A model generated the notes under the pieces. It made no database searches and was not told the origin of the DNA. It saw only the letters and a list, made by a program, of their open reading frames with translations. DNA of 64,000 nucleotides from Verrucomicrobiota bacterium. GTDB lineage: Bacteria; Verrucomicrobiota; Verrucomicrobiia; Limisphaerales; JADJPG01. Of the stretch, positions 16,411-24,519 are shown piece after piece. The position numbers and the translations under genes were made by a program. The stretch spans positions 8,096 to 72,095 of the forward strand of contig JADJPG010000034.1 of assembly GCA_016713365.1 (NCBI GenBank), read 5' to 3'. Each line of letters begins with the position of its first letter. Positions within the stretch are counted from its first letter, which is position 1.

Positions 16411-19371
16411 TCATGCCCTTTTGTACGACGAGTGAATCAAGTTACTGTCCTCGCCGTACGTCCGCTTGAAGGTGGGGTTCAACAAATTCTTCGCCGTGAA
16501 CTTCGCGGTCAGGTTCCGACCCAGCTTCTGGGACAGCACGAAATCCAGCCCCGGCGCCGGCTGCTCGAAGACGTCCTCCGTCTTCAAACTGGCGATCGTG
16601 ATACGCGGTCCCGCGATGTTGAAAACCAGGCTGGCGCTGGTGCCCGAAGACGGATTGTCGTAATTGAGATCCAGATTAACGATGTAAGGCGACTGGTCGT
16701 AAAGCTGTCGCGTCCGATCGGCCCCGTTCACCAACTGTTGCTTGCTCGCGAACTCGTCGTCGGTGAGTTCCGTTTCCGACCAAATCAAGGAGATGTTTCC
16801 CCCAACGCTAAAAACGTCGAGCAAGGGATCAATGAAGCCGAGATTCTTCCGCGCCTCGAACTCGACACCGTAGACACTCGCCTCTTTCCGATTGTCGAAG
16901 GTGATGAAATCGCCATCGATGGTCAGGAAGCGGCGCTCGATCGCGTTCTCGAGAGTCTTGTAGAACAAACTCACGCTGACAATCTCTCCGGGCTTGAAGA
17001 ACCATTCCCAGCGCAGATCATAGTTGTTGATGGAGCTCATCCCCAAGTTGGGATTTCCATCGAGCAACTCGTCCAGCAGCGGATCGTAGCTCCGGTAAGC
17101 CGCCAGCTCCCGGAAGGAAGGACGCGCAATCGTTTTGCTGAAATGCGCTCGCAGATTCATGTTGGTCCGGATTGCCCAAATGGTCCCGACCGCTGGCAAC
17201 AGATCCGTCTGAACAATCTTGGAATCGTTCGTGGCCCTTCCCGTCACCGCACTCTGCAAATCGCTTTCCGAATGGATTTGAATATCCGTGGACTCGAGGC
17301 GCGCACCAAGAACCAGACGCAGATTCGACAGCAACGGAACATCGGTCATCAAATATCCGGCCCGCACCGTCGACTCCGCTTCGTAGAAGCTGTCCCGGAT
17401 CTGCGATACGTATCGAGGCCACGATTGACTGACGGATCCATTTGCATTTGTTACCGCGCTGTAACGGAGCGAGCCGGGCGTCAGAAAGTTGTTCGGATTG
17501 CCATCAAACGGATTGGTCGTGAAGTCAGTGCTGAAGTAATCGAATCCGTGGTCTGTGAACTCCCGCTTGGAGAAGCTGTCGAAGAGACCCATTTTGAACT
17601 CGCCATCATCGAGATTCCAGTTCCGAAACGGAATAGTGAGATCGATCTTCTCATTTCGATTGTCCTCAGAGAGATCCCGGTAGTAGCGGGTGGGACGCCG
17701 AGGATCATCGGTGTTGAGTGAATCAATCAAGTATTCGCTGCCATTGAAAACGTGATTGAAGAAGCGGACGTCCGGCTCCAACTGCGTGGTATGAGAGAGC
17801 GCCGTCAACCAGTCGAAGCGCGCGTGGCCCAATTCGGGCAGCCGATGTGAACCCTTCAACTGGTAGGTTTGAAGGTTCTTCTCTGTCCAGATGAGCTTGT
17901 TCCTGTAGTAACGCGAGCCCTCGTCTTGATAATTTATTCCTTCCTGCGTTTGGGCGAGCTTGTCGCTGTTCTGATTGTAGAGGAAAGTGAATCCCACCTC
18001 GTGATTCTCGTGCAGCTGGTAGGCGAGATTCACCATTCCAGACCAGTTCACCACTTCGGTCGACCTCGAATCCTCGAACTCCTTGTCGATCTCCGAGTTC
18101 CCATTGTCTCCCGAGCTGTAGCGCGAGGAAATCCCGTTCTCGTAGGACGAGAAATCACGACGGTAGGAGAACGAACCGAACAGCCCGAGCGGAAGTCCGA
18201 GGAAATGTGTCGTGTCGCCAGCGCTGACGCTGAAGTTGTGATTCAAGAGCGATGTCTCCTGGTCAGGCGCAAACTTCGCCGGACCAAGCGCATTGTTCAG
18301 AGCCTGCAGTTCGTCCCGTTGGGCAAACCTTTGCGCCCGGGTCGCAGCATTGGCGGGAATGTCGCGAGGGATCGTCGTGTGAGCCGGCTGCACCGTCAAA
18401 AAGCGCTCGCGAGCCAGATACCCTGGCAATGCCCGGGTCCCATCGTCCATCCCTAGCCAGTCCGTGCCGCCGCCATCGTAACTCAGGAACTTGTCGTTCA
18501 GGTTGGCCTGCGGATTGTAGGAACCGCCGATTGAGAAGTTGTAGAACGCCTTTTCGGGAAATGATTTTGTGACGATGTTGATGCCGCCACCGGTGTAGCT
18601 GCCCTGTTGATCCGGCGTGAACGTTTTCGCCACCACGACCTTGTCGATGATCTGTGCGGGAAACAAATCCAGTGGAGCCGAACGTCGATACGGATCAGGC
18701 GACGGAATCTCCGCGCCATTCAGCGTCGTTGTCACGTAACGATCGCTCAGACCACGAATCACCGCGAACTTGCCGTCCACCACCGCCGCGCCGGAGACTT
18801 TGTTGATGATCGCGCCGGCGTCCGACACGCCGGTCTTAGAAATCTGCTCGGAACCGAACGCTTCCGTCGCCGCGGCCTCCTTCGCGCGCTGCACGAACAA
18901 CTGCTTGATGTCGCTCTTCGGCACCGAGGATTGGAAGATCGGTTTGGGCGCTGGCGGCTTGACCGCCACCACTGGCGCGGCAGCTTTGTTGGCCGAATTC
19001 GTATCACCGCCACGTCCCTCAGAGGACGGTCCACGGGTCTGGGTCCGCGTGTCAGCAAAGAAGCTCTCCCCGGCCGCTGCTGGCGCGTCGGACGCCATTG
19101 TGCGTCGTGATCCTTCGCCTGCTTGCGGCAGCACCCCCTGGTTGATCGGCGGCAACTTGCTGGGCTGCGATTTGGTCTGGGTCGGCTTCGGAGCTTCCGT
19201 CTTCTGCTCCTTCTTGTCCGAGCGAACGGCCTGGAGGATCCGGCGGGTGATCTCGTCCAGCTTGCCCGTCTTCGCCGCCCAGTATCCGATGCCGCCAATC
19301 ATCGCGGCATGAACGACGATCGAGATGGTCAGGCTGACCGGATCCCTCTTTTCTTTAGTTTTGCGGGCCAT
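16411..19371 (-). CDS. TonB-like anchor fused to a TonB-dependent receptor; 3' end frameshifted
   Basis: 986 residues as read. Residues 12-31 form a membrane helix containing S17-I-V-V-H21, the SxxxH motif of TonB anchors that contact ExbB/ExbD. Residues ~32-160 are a Lys/Pro/Gln/Ala-rich linker like that of TonB. The receptor plug starts near 165 (IINKVSGAAVVDGKFAVIRGL) and includes GGGINIVTKSF. The rest is a beta-barrel with typical TonB-dependent receptor strands. There is no TonB C-terminal domain and no separate tonB. It occupies the usual tonB place after exbB and exbD. As read the chain ends SSYKRA. A missing G in the run at 16416-16418 hides GMSFGASLSYEF and a stop at 16379, which would give 997 residues ending in the usual terminal Phe. 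The substrate is unknown; the context suggests phosphate compounds. A cleaved signal peptide is the main alternative for the N-terminus. Confidence 0.87.
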   Translation of the reverse strand: MARKTKEKRDPVSLTISIVVHAAMIGGIGYWAAKTGKLDEITRRILQAVRSDKKEQKTEAPKPTQTKSQPSKLPPINQGVLPQAGEGSRRTMASDAPAAAGESFFADTRTQTRGPSSEGRGGDTNSANKAAAPVVAVKPPAPKPIFQSSVPKSDIKQLFVQRAKEAAATEAFGSEQISKTGVSDAGAIINKVSGAAVVDGKFAVIRGLSDRYVTTTLNGAEIPSPDPYRRSAPLDLFPAQIIDKVVVAKTFTPDQQGSYTGGGINIVTKSFPEKAFYNFSIGGSYNPQANLNDKFLSYDGGGTDWLGMDDGTRALPGYLARERFLTVQPAHTTIPRDIPANAATRAQRFAQRDELQALNNALGPAKFAPDQETSLLNHNFSVSAGDTTHFLGLPLGLFGSFSYRRDFSSYENGISSRYSSGDNGNSEIDKEFEDSRSTEVVNWSGMVNLAYQLHENHEVGFTFLYNQNSDKLAQTQEGINYQDEGSRYYRNKLIWTEKNLQTYQLKGSHRLPELGHARFDWLTALSHTTQLEPDVRFFNHVFNGSEYLIDSLNTDDPRRPTRYYRDLSEDNRNEKIDLTIPFRNWNLDDGEFKMGLFDSFSKREFTDHGFDYFSTDFTTNPFDGNPNNFLTPGSLRYSAVTNANGSVSQSWPRYVSQIRDSFYEAESTVRAGYLMTDVPLLSNLRLVLGARLESTDIQIHSESDLQSAVTGRATNDSKIVQTDLLPAVGTIWAIRTNMNLRAHFSKTIARPSFRELAAYRSYDPLLDELLDGNPNLGMSSINNYDLRWEWFFKPGEIVSVSLFYKTLENAIERRFLTIDGDFITFDNRKEASVYGVEFEARKNLGFIDPLLDVFSVGGNISLIWSETELTDDEFASKQQLVNGADRTRQLYDQSPYIVNLDLNYDNPSSGTSASLVFNIAGPRITIASLKTEDVFEQPAPGLDFVLSQKLGRNLTAKFTAKNLLNPTFKRTYGEDSNLIHSSYKRA

Positions 19372-19468
19372 TGCTGCGGTTGGTTTAAGGAGGTCAGGTC
19401 ACACTGCGCCGGTTTGGAGTGGCAGGAGCATCCAGGGTCGGGGGCAGGGAAAATTTGGTCGATGCGAG

Positions 19469-19879
19469 TTACCGGGCGACACCTTCGGTCGCCAGACCCA
19501 CTTTCGAAATATTCGCCGAGATCAACACGTCGAGTACTCCGATGATTTTTTGGTATTGAATCCGGCTGTCTCCGCGAACAATCACGTTGAGATCCGGATC
19601 GTCCTTGCGAAACTGCACCAGCGTGGTGAGCAGCTGATCCTCGTTCATCTCAACGGCGTTGAGGAAAATTTTTCCCGAATTGTCCACCGTCACGTAATTC
19701 GCCTTCGCCGCCGAATCCTTCGGGCGCGCCCCCGCCGTCGGAAGCGAGATGTCCATGTCGTTCACCGGCGGAGCGGTCGTAAGAATGAAGATCACCAACA
19801 GCACGAACGCGAGGTCGAGCAACGGCGTGATGTTCAGCTCGGTCAGCTCGTGCTGCTTGTTGGCGGAGTACTTTTTCAT
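19469..19879 (-). CDS. exbD: ExbD/TolR-family proton-channel subunit
   Basis: 136 residues. The single membrane helix (about 20-36) carries D22 in LLDLAFVLLVIFI, the essential proton-carrying aspartate of ExbD. The short cytosolic start MKKYSANKQHELTELNITP and the periplasmic C-terminal domain (IFLNAVEMNEDQLLTTL ... IVRGDSRIQYQKIIGVLDVL) are family-typical. With ExbB it would couple the proton gradient to force on a TonB-type protein in the inner membrane. It follows exbB by 30 bp and precedes the receptor by 97 bp. Confidence 0.94.
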   Translation of the reverse strand: MKKYSANKQHELTELNITPLLDLAFVLLVIFILTTAPPVNDMDISLPTAGARPKDSAAKANYVTVDNSGKIFLNAVEMNEDQLLTTLVQFRKDDPDLNVIVRGDSRIQYQKIIGVLDVLISANISKVGLATEGVAR

Positions 19880-19909
19880 GAGGTGTTCCTCTCAACGAGG
19901 TCTCCGGAT

Positions 19910-20716
19910 TCAGGCCACGGCAGACTGACCCTTCTCGTCCTTCTCCTCGTCCCGCATCCGCTTGATGGCATCAGCGATCTCCTCATACACCGCGCGGTTT
20001 TCCACGTAAGCGTGTTCGATCGCCGTCGCATACTCCGTGGTGAAATTGTCCAGCTGCTGGGTGATGCTGCGGATCATCGTGATCATGTAGTTGTAGGCAA
20101 ACATCGCGGGAATCGCGACGAACAAGCCGACGACCGTCGCAATCAACGCGCCCGCGACACCCGGCGCCATGGCCGTCAAGCTGGCGGCCTGCTTGATCGC
20201 GATGCCGGAGAACGTCTCCATGACGCCCCACACCGTTCCCAGCAATCCGATGAACGGACCTCCTGCCACCGCGGTGGTAAGGATGATCATCCCCTTCTCC
20301 AACGAGAGTGCCTGCGCGCTGACCATGCGCTCCAGCACCACCTTCACCGACTCAAACGACGCAGCGCTGATGCGCGTCTTGCCCTTCACCGTCACAGGAT
20401 TGTTCTTCAGGTGATACGCGAGCTCCTCCGCGCCGCCGTAGTAAACCTCGTAGGCCGGAGCGCCCGTGAACTCATCGCTCTTGTTGAAAAGATCCATCGG
20501 ATCGCGCGTGGCGCGGTAGGCGGCGAAGAACTTCTTCGACATCTGGGTGGCCTTGTAGAGCTGGCGAGCCTTGTTGATGATCACCGTCCAACTGAAAAGC
20601 GAGACAAGCACCAGCAAGCCGATGGTAATCTTGCCCTCCATCGTGGCCTTCTCGAGGGCGAAGCTGAGCGCGTTGGCCAGCAGTGGGGTGAAAGTGAAGT
20701 GTTCCATAGATGTCAT
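19910..20716 (-). CDS. exbB: ExbB/TolQ/MotA-family proton-channel protein
   Basis: 268 residues (265 from a second Met at 20707). Three membrane helices are visible: about residues 28-48 (ITIGLLVLVSLFSWTVII), about 140-165 (MIILTTAVAGGPFIGLLGTVWGVMETF), and about 185-215 (PGVAGALIATVVGLFVAIPAMFAYNY). The stretch PFIGLLGTVWG and the last helix are hallmarks of the family pore. It assembles as a pentamer around ExbD. The C-terminus is highly charged. First gene of the exbB-exbD-receptor run; the AraC gene lies 81 bp upstream on the same strand. Confidence 0.94.
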   Translation of the reverse strand: MTSMEHFTFTPLLANALSFALEKATMEGKITIGLLVLVSLFSWTVIINKARQLYKATQMSKKFFAAYRATRDPMDLFNKSDEFTGAPAYEVYYGGAEELAYHLKNNPVTVKGKTRISAASFESVKVVLERMVSAQALSLEKGMIILTTAVAGGPFIGLLGTVWGVMETFSGIAIKQAASLTAMAPGVAGALIATVVGLFVAIPAMFAYNYMITMIRSITQQLDNFTTEYATAIEHAYVENRAVYEEIADAIKRMRDEEKDEKGQSAVA

Positions 20717-20797
20717 GAATGGCAGTGTGTCGTTGTCATTGCTTGCGATTACACTTCCACCCTAAGGAGGGCACATGACGAACCAATGTCGCGGCGG

Positions 20798-21712
20798 TTA
20801 CTTTTCCGTCACGACAGAGCCGTTGCTCGCTGATCCTTTTCGGCCAGAAGATTTCTGCGGCGATGTTCCCGCATCCGGCAGACAACCGTTCTCGTGAGAA
20901 TTCAGGGCGGCGTTGCGCCGCCATTCGGTAGGCGTGACAGAGAATTTCTTTTTAAACAACGCGTTGAAAACTCCGAGATGCCGGTACCCGCACGCCGCGG
21001 CCACAGTCATCACACGCGAATCCGTTTCCGCCAAGAGGCGACGCGCCTTCAGCAGTCGCATCTCTGTCTGGCGTGATCGCAGCGACACGCCGAAATGTTG
21101 CAGGAACAGCCGGCTGAAATGCCGCAGGCTGCAGCCGCAGTACTCGGCGAGTTCATCGCACGATGCGTTTAAGAATTCTTCCTCCGTCAAATGATCCAGA
21201 AGCACCTTGATCCGTTTCGTCGCCGACAACGCCAGCGCCTCGGATTCCTCCGGTGGCGCCAGTTCCCGTTCAAACAACCTGCCGATCAACTCCAGCAACT
21301 GACAGCGCAACAGCAATCCGGCGCGCCCGGCAGAATCGACCGACAACGCGGCGAATTGCACCGCCACCGGATGATTTCGCGGCAGCACCCGCACCGACTG
21401 GCTGCCCTTGCCCGACGCGCGATCAAAGAACTGCCGTTCGGACATGGTGAGCAGCTCGCTCATCAGATCCGGGCAGAATCGAAAGTAAACCATGGACACC
21501 GCACTGAGCTGGCTGGCGCGGAAAGTTCCCTTGCGAGCCGGTGACAAGACGAGCACATCGCCAGCGTTTAATTCGCGGGCCGCCTCCGCGCTCAACCAAT
21601 ATCCCTGCCCCTCGGCCAGTCTCGTCACACACCAGCATTGAGCCGATGGCTCCCATTCCCCGGAGGGTGGGATAATTTGCTCAGCGAGCGCCAGATGGCT
21701 CTGATACTTCAT
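20798..21712 (-). CDS. AraC-family transcriptional regulator
   Basis: 304 residues. An N-terminal beta-rich cupin-like sensor (about 1-100) is followed by a C-terminal pair of helix-turn-helix motifs (about 165-270): ASCDELAEYCGCSLRHFSRLFLQHFG is the first, and VMTVAAACGYRHLGVFNALFKKKFSVTPTEWRR is the second with the family signature. A Ser/Lys-rich tail of ~35 residues follows. It lies just upstream of exbB in the same direction and divergent from the porin-pst run, so either set is a plausible target. A candidate Pho box lies 47 bp before its start. The effector is not known. Confidence 0.9.
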   Translation of the reverse strand: MKYQSHLALAEQIIPPSGEWEPSAQCWCVTRLAEGQGYWLSAEAARELNAGDVLVLSPARKGTFRASQLSAVSMVYFRFCPDLMSELLTMSERQFFDRASGKGSQSVRVLPRNHPVAVQFAALSVDSAGRAGLLLRCQLLELIGRLFERELAPPEESEALALSATKRIKVLLDHLTEEEFLNASCDELAEYCGCSLRHFSRLFLQHFGVSLRSRQTEMRLLKARRLLAETDSRVMTVAAACGYRHLGVFNALFKKKFSVTPTEWRRNAALNSHENGCLPDAGTSPQKSSGRKGSASNGSVVTEK

Positions 21713-21759
21713 GCGGAGCCGAGCCTGACAGTGACTTGTTACACCCCATCGTCGGCATA

Positions 21760-21777
21760 GCGACGTTTACGTGACGT
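21760..21777 (-). promoter_or_regulatory. Candidate Pho box upstream of the AraC gene
   Basis: Read on the minus strand it is ACGTCAC-GTAA-ACGTCGC, two 7-bp direct repeats with an 11-bp period, the layout of PhoB sites. The first 7-mer is identical to that of the site before pstS. A third, weaker unit (GTGACTGAAAC) continues the 11-bp period upstream to about 21786. It ends 47 bp from the AraC start codon and about 180 bp from the porin start. The sequence differs from the E. coli consensus, so the assignment rests on spacing, the shared 7-mer and context. Confidence 0.35.
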
Positions 21778-21960
21778 TTCAGTCACAAAAATAATACGCC
21801 TCCGGTGAAGCACCGGACCCGGTCACATTCGTGCCGTACTGAAGTCGGATCAAAGAGCGCAGTTTGATGATCGCTTCGTTGCCATTTTGTAACTCTTCCG
21901 CCCTTTGTCCGTAACGGAACATCCCTAGCGTGCAAGGCGAACACCGAAATTCATCTAACA

Positions 21961-23310
21961 ATGAAAAAATCATCATTCGCCAAAACCGCCCTCACGATGG
22001 GCGTCGCCGCGTCCACCCTGCTACCGAGCCTGCTTCAAGCGCAGCAGTCTGAAGCTCTGCTTGAAACATTGGTCCGCAAGGGAATCCTCACCGAACAGGA
22101 GGCCGAGGATCTCAAGACGGACATCGCCCGTGAGAACCGGCAGTATGTGAAGGTTCGCTCCGCCGGCAAGGAGACCGTCGCACTGGACATCTACGGTGAC
22201 GTGCGAGCCCGCTACGAAGGATTCTATTCTGACGATCCAGCGATGGTGGACCGCAGCCGCTACCGCTACCGCCTGCGTCTCGGCATGACCGCCACGTTGT
22301 TTGATCGTTTTGAGGCCGGGCTGAGGCTCTCGTCCAGCGAGGCCTCCAGCAGCTTCGGCGGCGATTCGATCTCGGGCAATTCCACCTTTCAGGACAACGG
22401 CTCGAAGAAATTTCTCTATATCGATCTCGCCTACGGCCGCTTCTACGCCTTCAGCAACCAGACCTTCCAGACCACGTTGACGGTCGGAAAGATGGAGAAC
22501 CCGTTCGTCTACTCGGACATGGTTTTCGACGGCGATTACACGCCGGAGGGTCTTGGTTTGAACATGGGCTGGAATCTAAATGAGGAGCACTCGCTGAAAT
22601 TCAACGCCGGCGTTTTTGCGCTGGATGAAATCAGCGGCCAGAGTGAAGACCCGTGGATGGGCGGCGCGCAGGTGCGCTGGGATGGCATCTGGAAATACGA
22701 CGAGGCACACAAACCAAAGATCCAGTCCAGTGTCGGACTCGGCGCGCTCGCCATCACCTACGGCCAGAGCCTGACCAACGGTGCGGTCCCGAACGCGAAT
22801 CGCGGCAACACGCGCCTGGCCGGCTCGGGAGCTCTCGCCCACCACTACAACCCCATCGTCGCCGACGCAGCGTTTACCTACACCTTCGACAAGTTCCCGA
22901 TGTACGCTGGAACTTTCCCGGTCCGCGTGGGTGCCGACTTCATTTACAACCCGGCGGCGCCGGATCGGAATCGAGGCATGTCTGCGGGCGTCACCTTCGG
23001 CAAATCCGGCAAGCGCGGCACCTGGGATGTCGGTTACCGATACAAGTATCTCGGCGGGGACGCCTGGTACGAGGAACTCACCGATTCGGATTTCGGCGGG
23101 TTCTACCAAGGCACCGCCCCGACTGGCGGCGGCACTGGTTACGGCGCCGGCACCAACGTGAAGGGTCACATCTTGAAGGCCAGCTACTCGCCTTACAACT
23201 CCGTGACGCTCACCGCCACGTGGTTCAAGACCAAGCTCATTCACGAGCAGGCCAACGGCAGCGACAGCGACATGAACCGCCTGCAAGTGGACGCAGCCTG
23301 GAAATTCTAA
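21961..23310 (+). CDS. Outer-membrane porin with N-terminal coiled segment
   Basis: 449 residues. A signal peptide (cleavage around LLQAQQ) precedes a short helical segment (LLETLVRKGILTEQEAEDLKTDI), like that of porins that trimerise through a periplasmic coil. The remainder alternates aromatic and polar residues as in a 16-18-stranded barrel and ends in a terminal phenylalanine (DAAWKF), the outer-membrane assembly signal. It fits the 'putative porin' family. Placed 93 bp before pstS on the same strand, it may admit phosphate or phosphate esters into the periplasm, comparable in role to phosphate-selective OprP/O porins although not clearly homologous. Confidence 0.85.
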   Translation: MKKSSFAKTALTMGVAASTLLPSLLQAQQSEALLETLVRKGILTEQEAEDLKTDIARENRQYVKVRSAGKETVALDIYGDVRARYEGFYSDDPAMVDRSRYRYRLRLGMTATLFDRFEAGLRLSSSEASSSFGGDSISGNSTFQDNGSKKFLYIDLAYGRFYAFSNQTFQTTLTVGKMENPFVYSDMVFDGDYTPEGLGLNMGWNLNEEHSLKFNAGVFALDEISGQSEDPWMGGAQVRWDGIWKYDEAHKPKIQSSVGLGALAITYGQSLTNGAVPNANRGNTRLAGSGALAHHYNPIVADAAFTYTFDKFPMYAGTFPVRVGADFIYNPAAPDRNRGMSAGVTFGKSGKRGTWDVGYRYKYLGGDAWYEELTDSDFGGFYQGTAPTGGGTGYGAGTNVKGHILKASYSPYNSVTLTATWFKTKLIHEQANGSDSDMNRLQVDAAWKF

Positions 23311-23349
23311 GACTCGATGTCACACCCTTGTTGGATGTTCTCCATGCAA

Positions 23350-23367
23350 ACGTCACATGCGGGTCAT
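23350..23367 (+). promoter_or_regulatory. Candidate Pho box upstream of pstS
   Basis: ACGTCAC-ATGC-GGGTCAT: two 7-bp units repeating every 11 bp, 36 bp before the pstS start. A further GTCAC at 23319-23323 lies exactly 33 bp (three periods) upstream on the same helix face. PhoB-type regulators bind such tandem GTCA units. The half-site ACGTCAC is shared with the site at 21760-21777. Confidence 0.4.
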
Positions 23368-23403
23368 CTAGTTAGGGGAAACAACTCAAAACGTTAACTG
23401 AAC

Positions 23404-24402
23404 ATGATCATGAAACGAAACATCATCCTCAGCAAAGCTTCGGTCACCTGGGCCTGTCTCGCGCTGGCCGGTTCCCTGTTCCTCCCGTCCACCGGACGGG
23501 CCCAGGATGCCATCACCCTCGATCCCGATCTCAAGGATTACAAACCCGTGAGCGGCATCTCGGGAAACATCACCTCGATCGGTTCCGACACGCTCAACAA
23601 CCTGATGACCTACTGGGCCGAGGGCTTCGCCAAGTTCTACCCGAACGTGAAGATCCAGATCGAAGGCAAAGGCTCCTCCACCGCACCTCCCGCGCTCATC
23701 GCTGGCACCGCGCAGCTCGGGCCGATGAGCCGGAAAATGAAGGCCGAGGAAATCGACGCGTTTGAACAGAAGTACGGCTACAAGCCAAAGCTCATCGCCG
23801 TGGCGCTCGACACTCTCGCCGTCTACGTCAACAAGGACAACCCCATCCAGTCCATGACACTCCAGCAGGTGGACTCGATCTTCTCCAACACCAAGAAGCG
23901 CGGCGGAAAAGACATCAGCAAGTGGGGCGATCTCGGACTCACCGGCGAATGGAAGAACAAGCCCGTCAGCCTCTACGGTCGTAACAGCGCCTCCGGCACC
24001 TACGGCTTCTTCAAGGAAACCGCGCTCGACAAGGGCGATTTCAAGCCCGCCGTGAAAGAACAGCCCGGCTCCGCCTCGGTGGTTCAGGGCGTGGAAAAGG
24101 ATCTCGGCGCCGTGGGCTACAGCGGCATCGGCTACAAGACATCGGGCGTCAAGGCCGTGCCAGTGTCATTCCGCAGCGGTCCCATTACGCCCAACCAGAA
24201 AACCGCGAACAACTTCTCCTATCCCATTACCCGTTATCTCTACGTGTATGTAAACAAGGATCCGGTGAAGGGCATGGATCCGCTCGTCAAGGAATTCATC
24301 AAATACGTCCTCTCCAAGCAGGGCCAGGAAGTCACCATCAAAGATGGCTACTATCCCATCAGCGCCAAGAAGGAAGCTGAGATGATGGCCGAACTGGAGT
24401 AA
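23404..24402 (+). CDS. pstS: Phosphate ABC transporter substrate-binding protein
   Basis: 332 residues with a signal peptide ending near STGRAQ. It binds phosphate in the periplasm and hands it to PstCA. Typical features are GSDTLNNLMTYWAEGF at the N-terminus (phosphate-contacting Ser/Asp loop), EGKGSSTAPPALIAGTAQLGPMSRKM, and GRNSASGTYGFFKE, where the Arg-Asn-Ser-Ala-Ser-Gly loop binds phosphate. The FxYPITRYLYVYVNK stretch near the end is also family-typical. It starts the pst run after a candidate Pho box, and a strong hairpin separates it from pstC. Confidence 0.95.
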   Translation: MIMKRNIILSKASVTWACLALAGSLFLPSTGRAQDAITLDPDLKDYKPVSGISGNITSIGSDTLNNLMTYWAEGFAKFYPNVKIQIEGKGSSTAPPALIAGTAQLGPMSRKMKAEEIDAFEQKYGYKPKLIAVALDTLAVYVNKDNPIQSMTLQQVDSIFSNTKKRGGKDISKWGDLGLTGEWKNKPVSLYGRNSASGTYGFFKETALDKGDFKPAVKEQPGSASVVQGVEKDLGAVGYSGIGYKTSGVKAVPVSFRSGPITPNQKTANNFSYPITRYLYVYVNKDPVKGMDPLVKEFIKYVLSKQGQEVTIKDGYYPISAKKEAEMMAELE

Positions 24403-24424
24403 TCCCGCTTCTCGCACGCACACA

Positions 24425-24466
24425 CCCTTGCGGGGCCGGAAGCCTCACGCTTCCGCCCTGCAAGGG
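24425..24466 (+). terminator. Strong intercistronic hairpin between pstS and pstC
   Basis: Arm 24425-24443 pairs with 24449-24466 over about 18 bp with one G-U pair and one bulged C, closed by a 5-base loop (24444-24448). No T-run follows, so complete termination is unlikely. A hairpin here is a common way to protect or attenuate transcripts so that the binding protein is made in excess over the membrane subunits. The GGAAGC-CTCAC-GCTTCC core could also be a dispersed repeat copy. Confidence 0.6.
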
Positions 24467-24519
24467 ACTCCTGCCACCAACATCCAAGCTGGCGAAACAC
24501 CGCCAACACCCTGCGATAC

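Noticed and set aside
16411..16425. Programmed -1 frameshift at the receptor 3' end
   Set aside because: A -1 shift would restore the frame, but the sequence (C AAA AGG G) does not allow good re-pairing at both sites and no downstream stimulator was seen. A 1-nt deletion is simpler.
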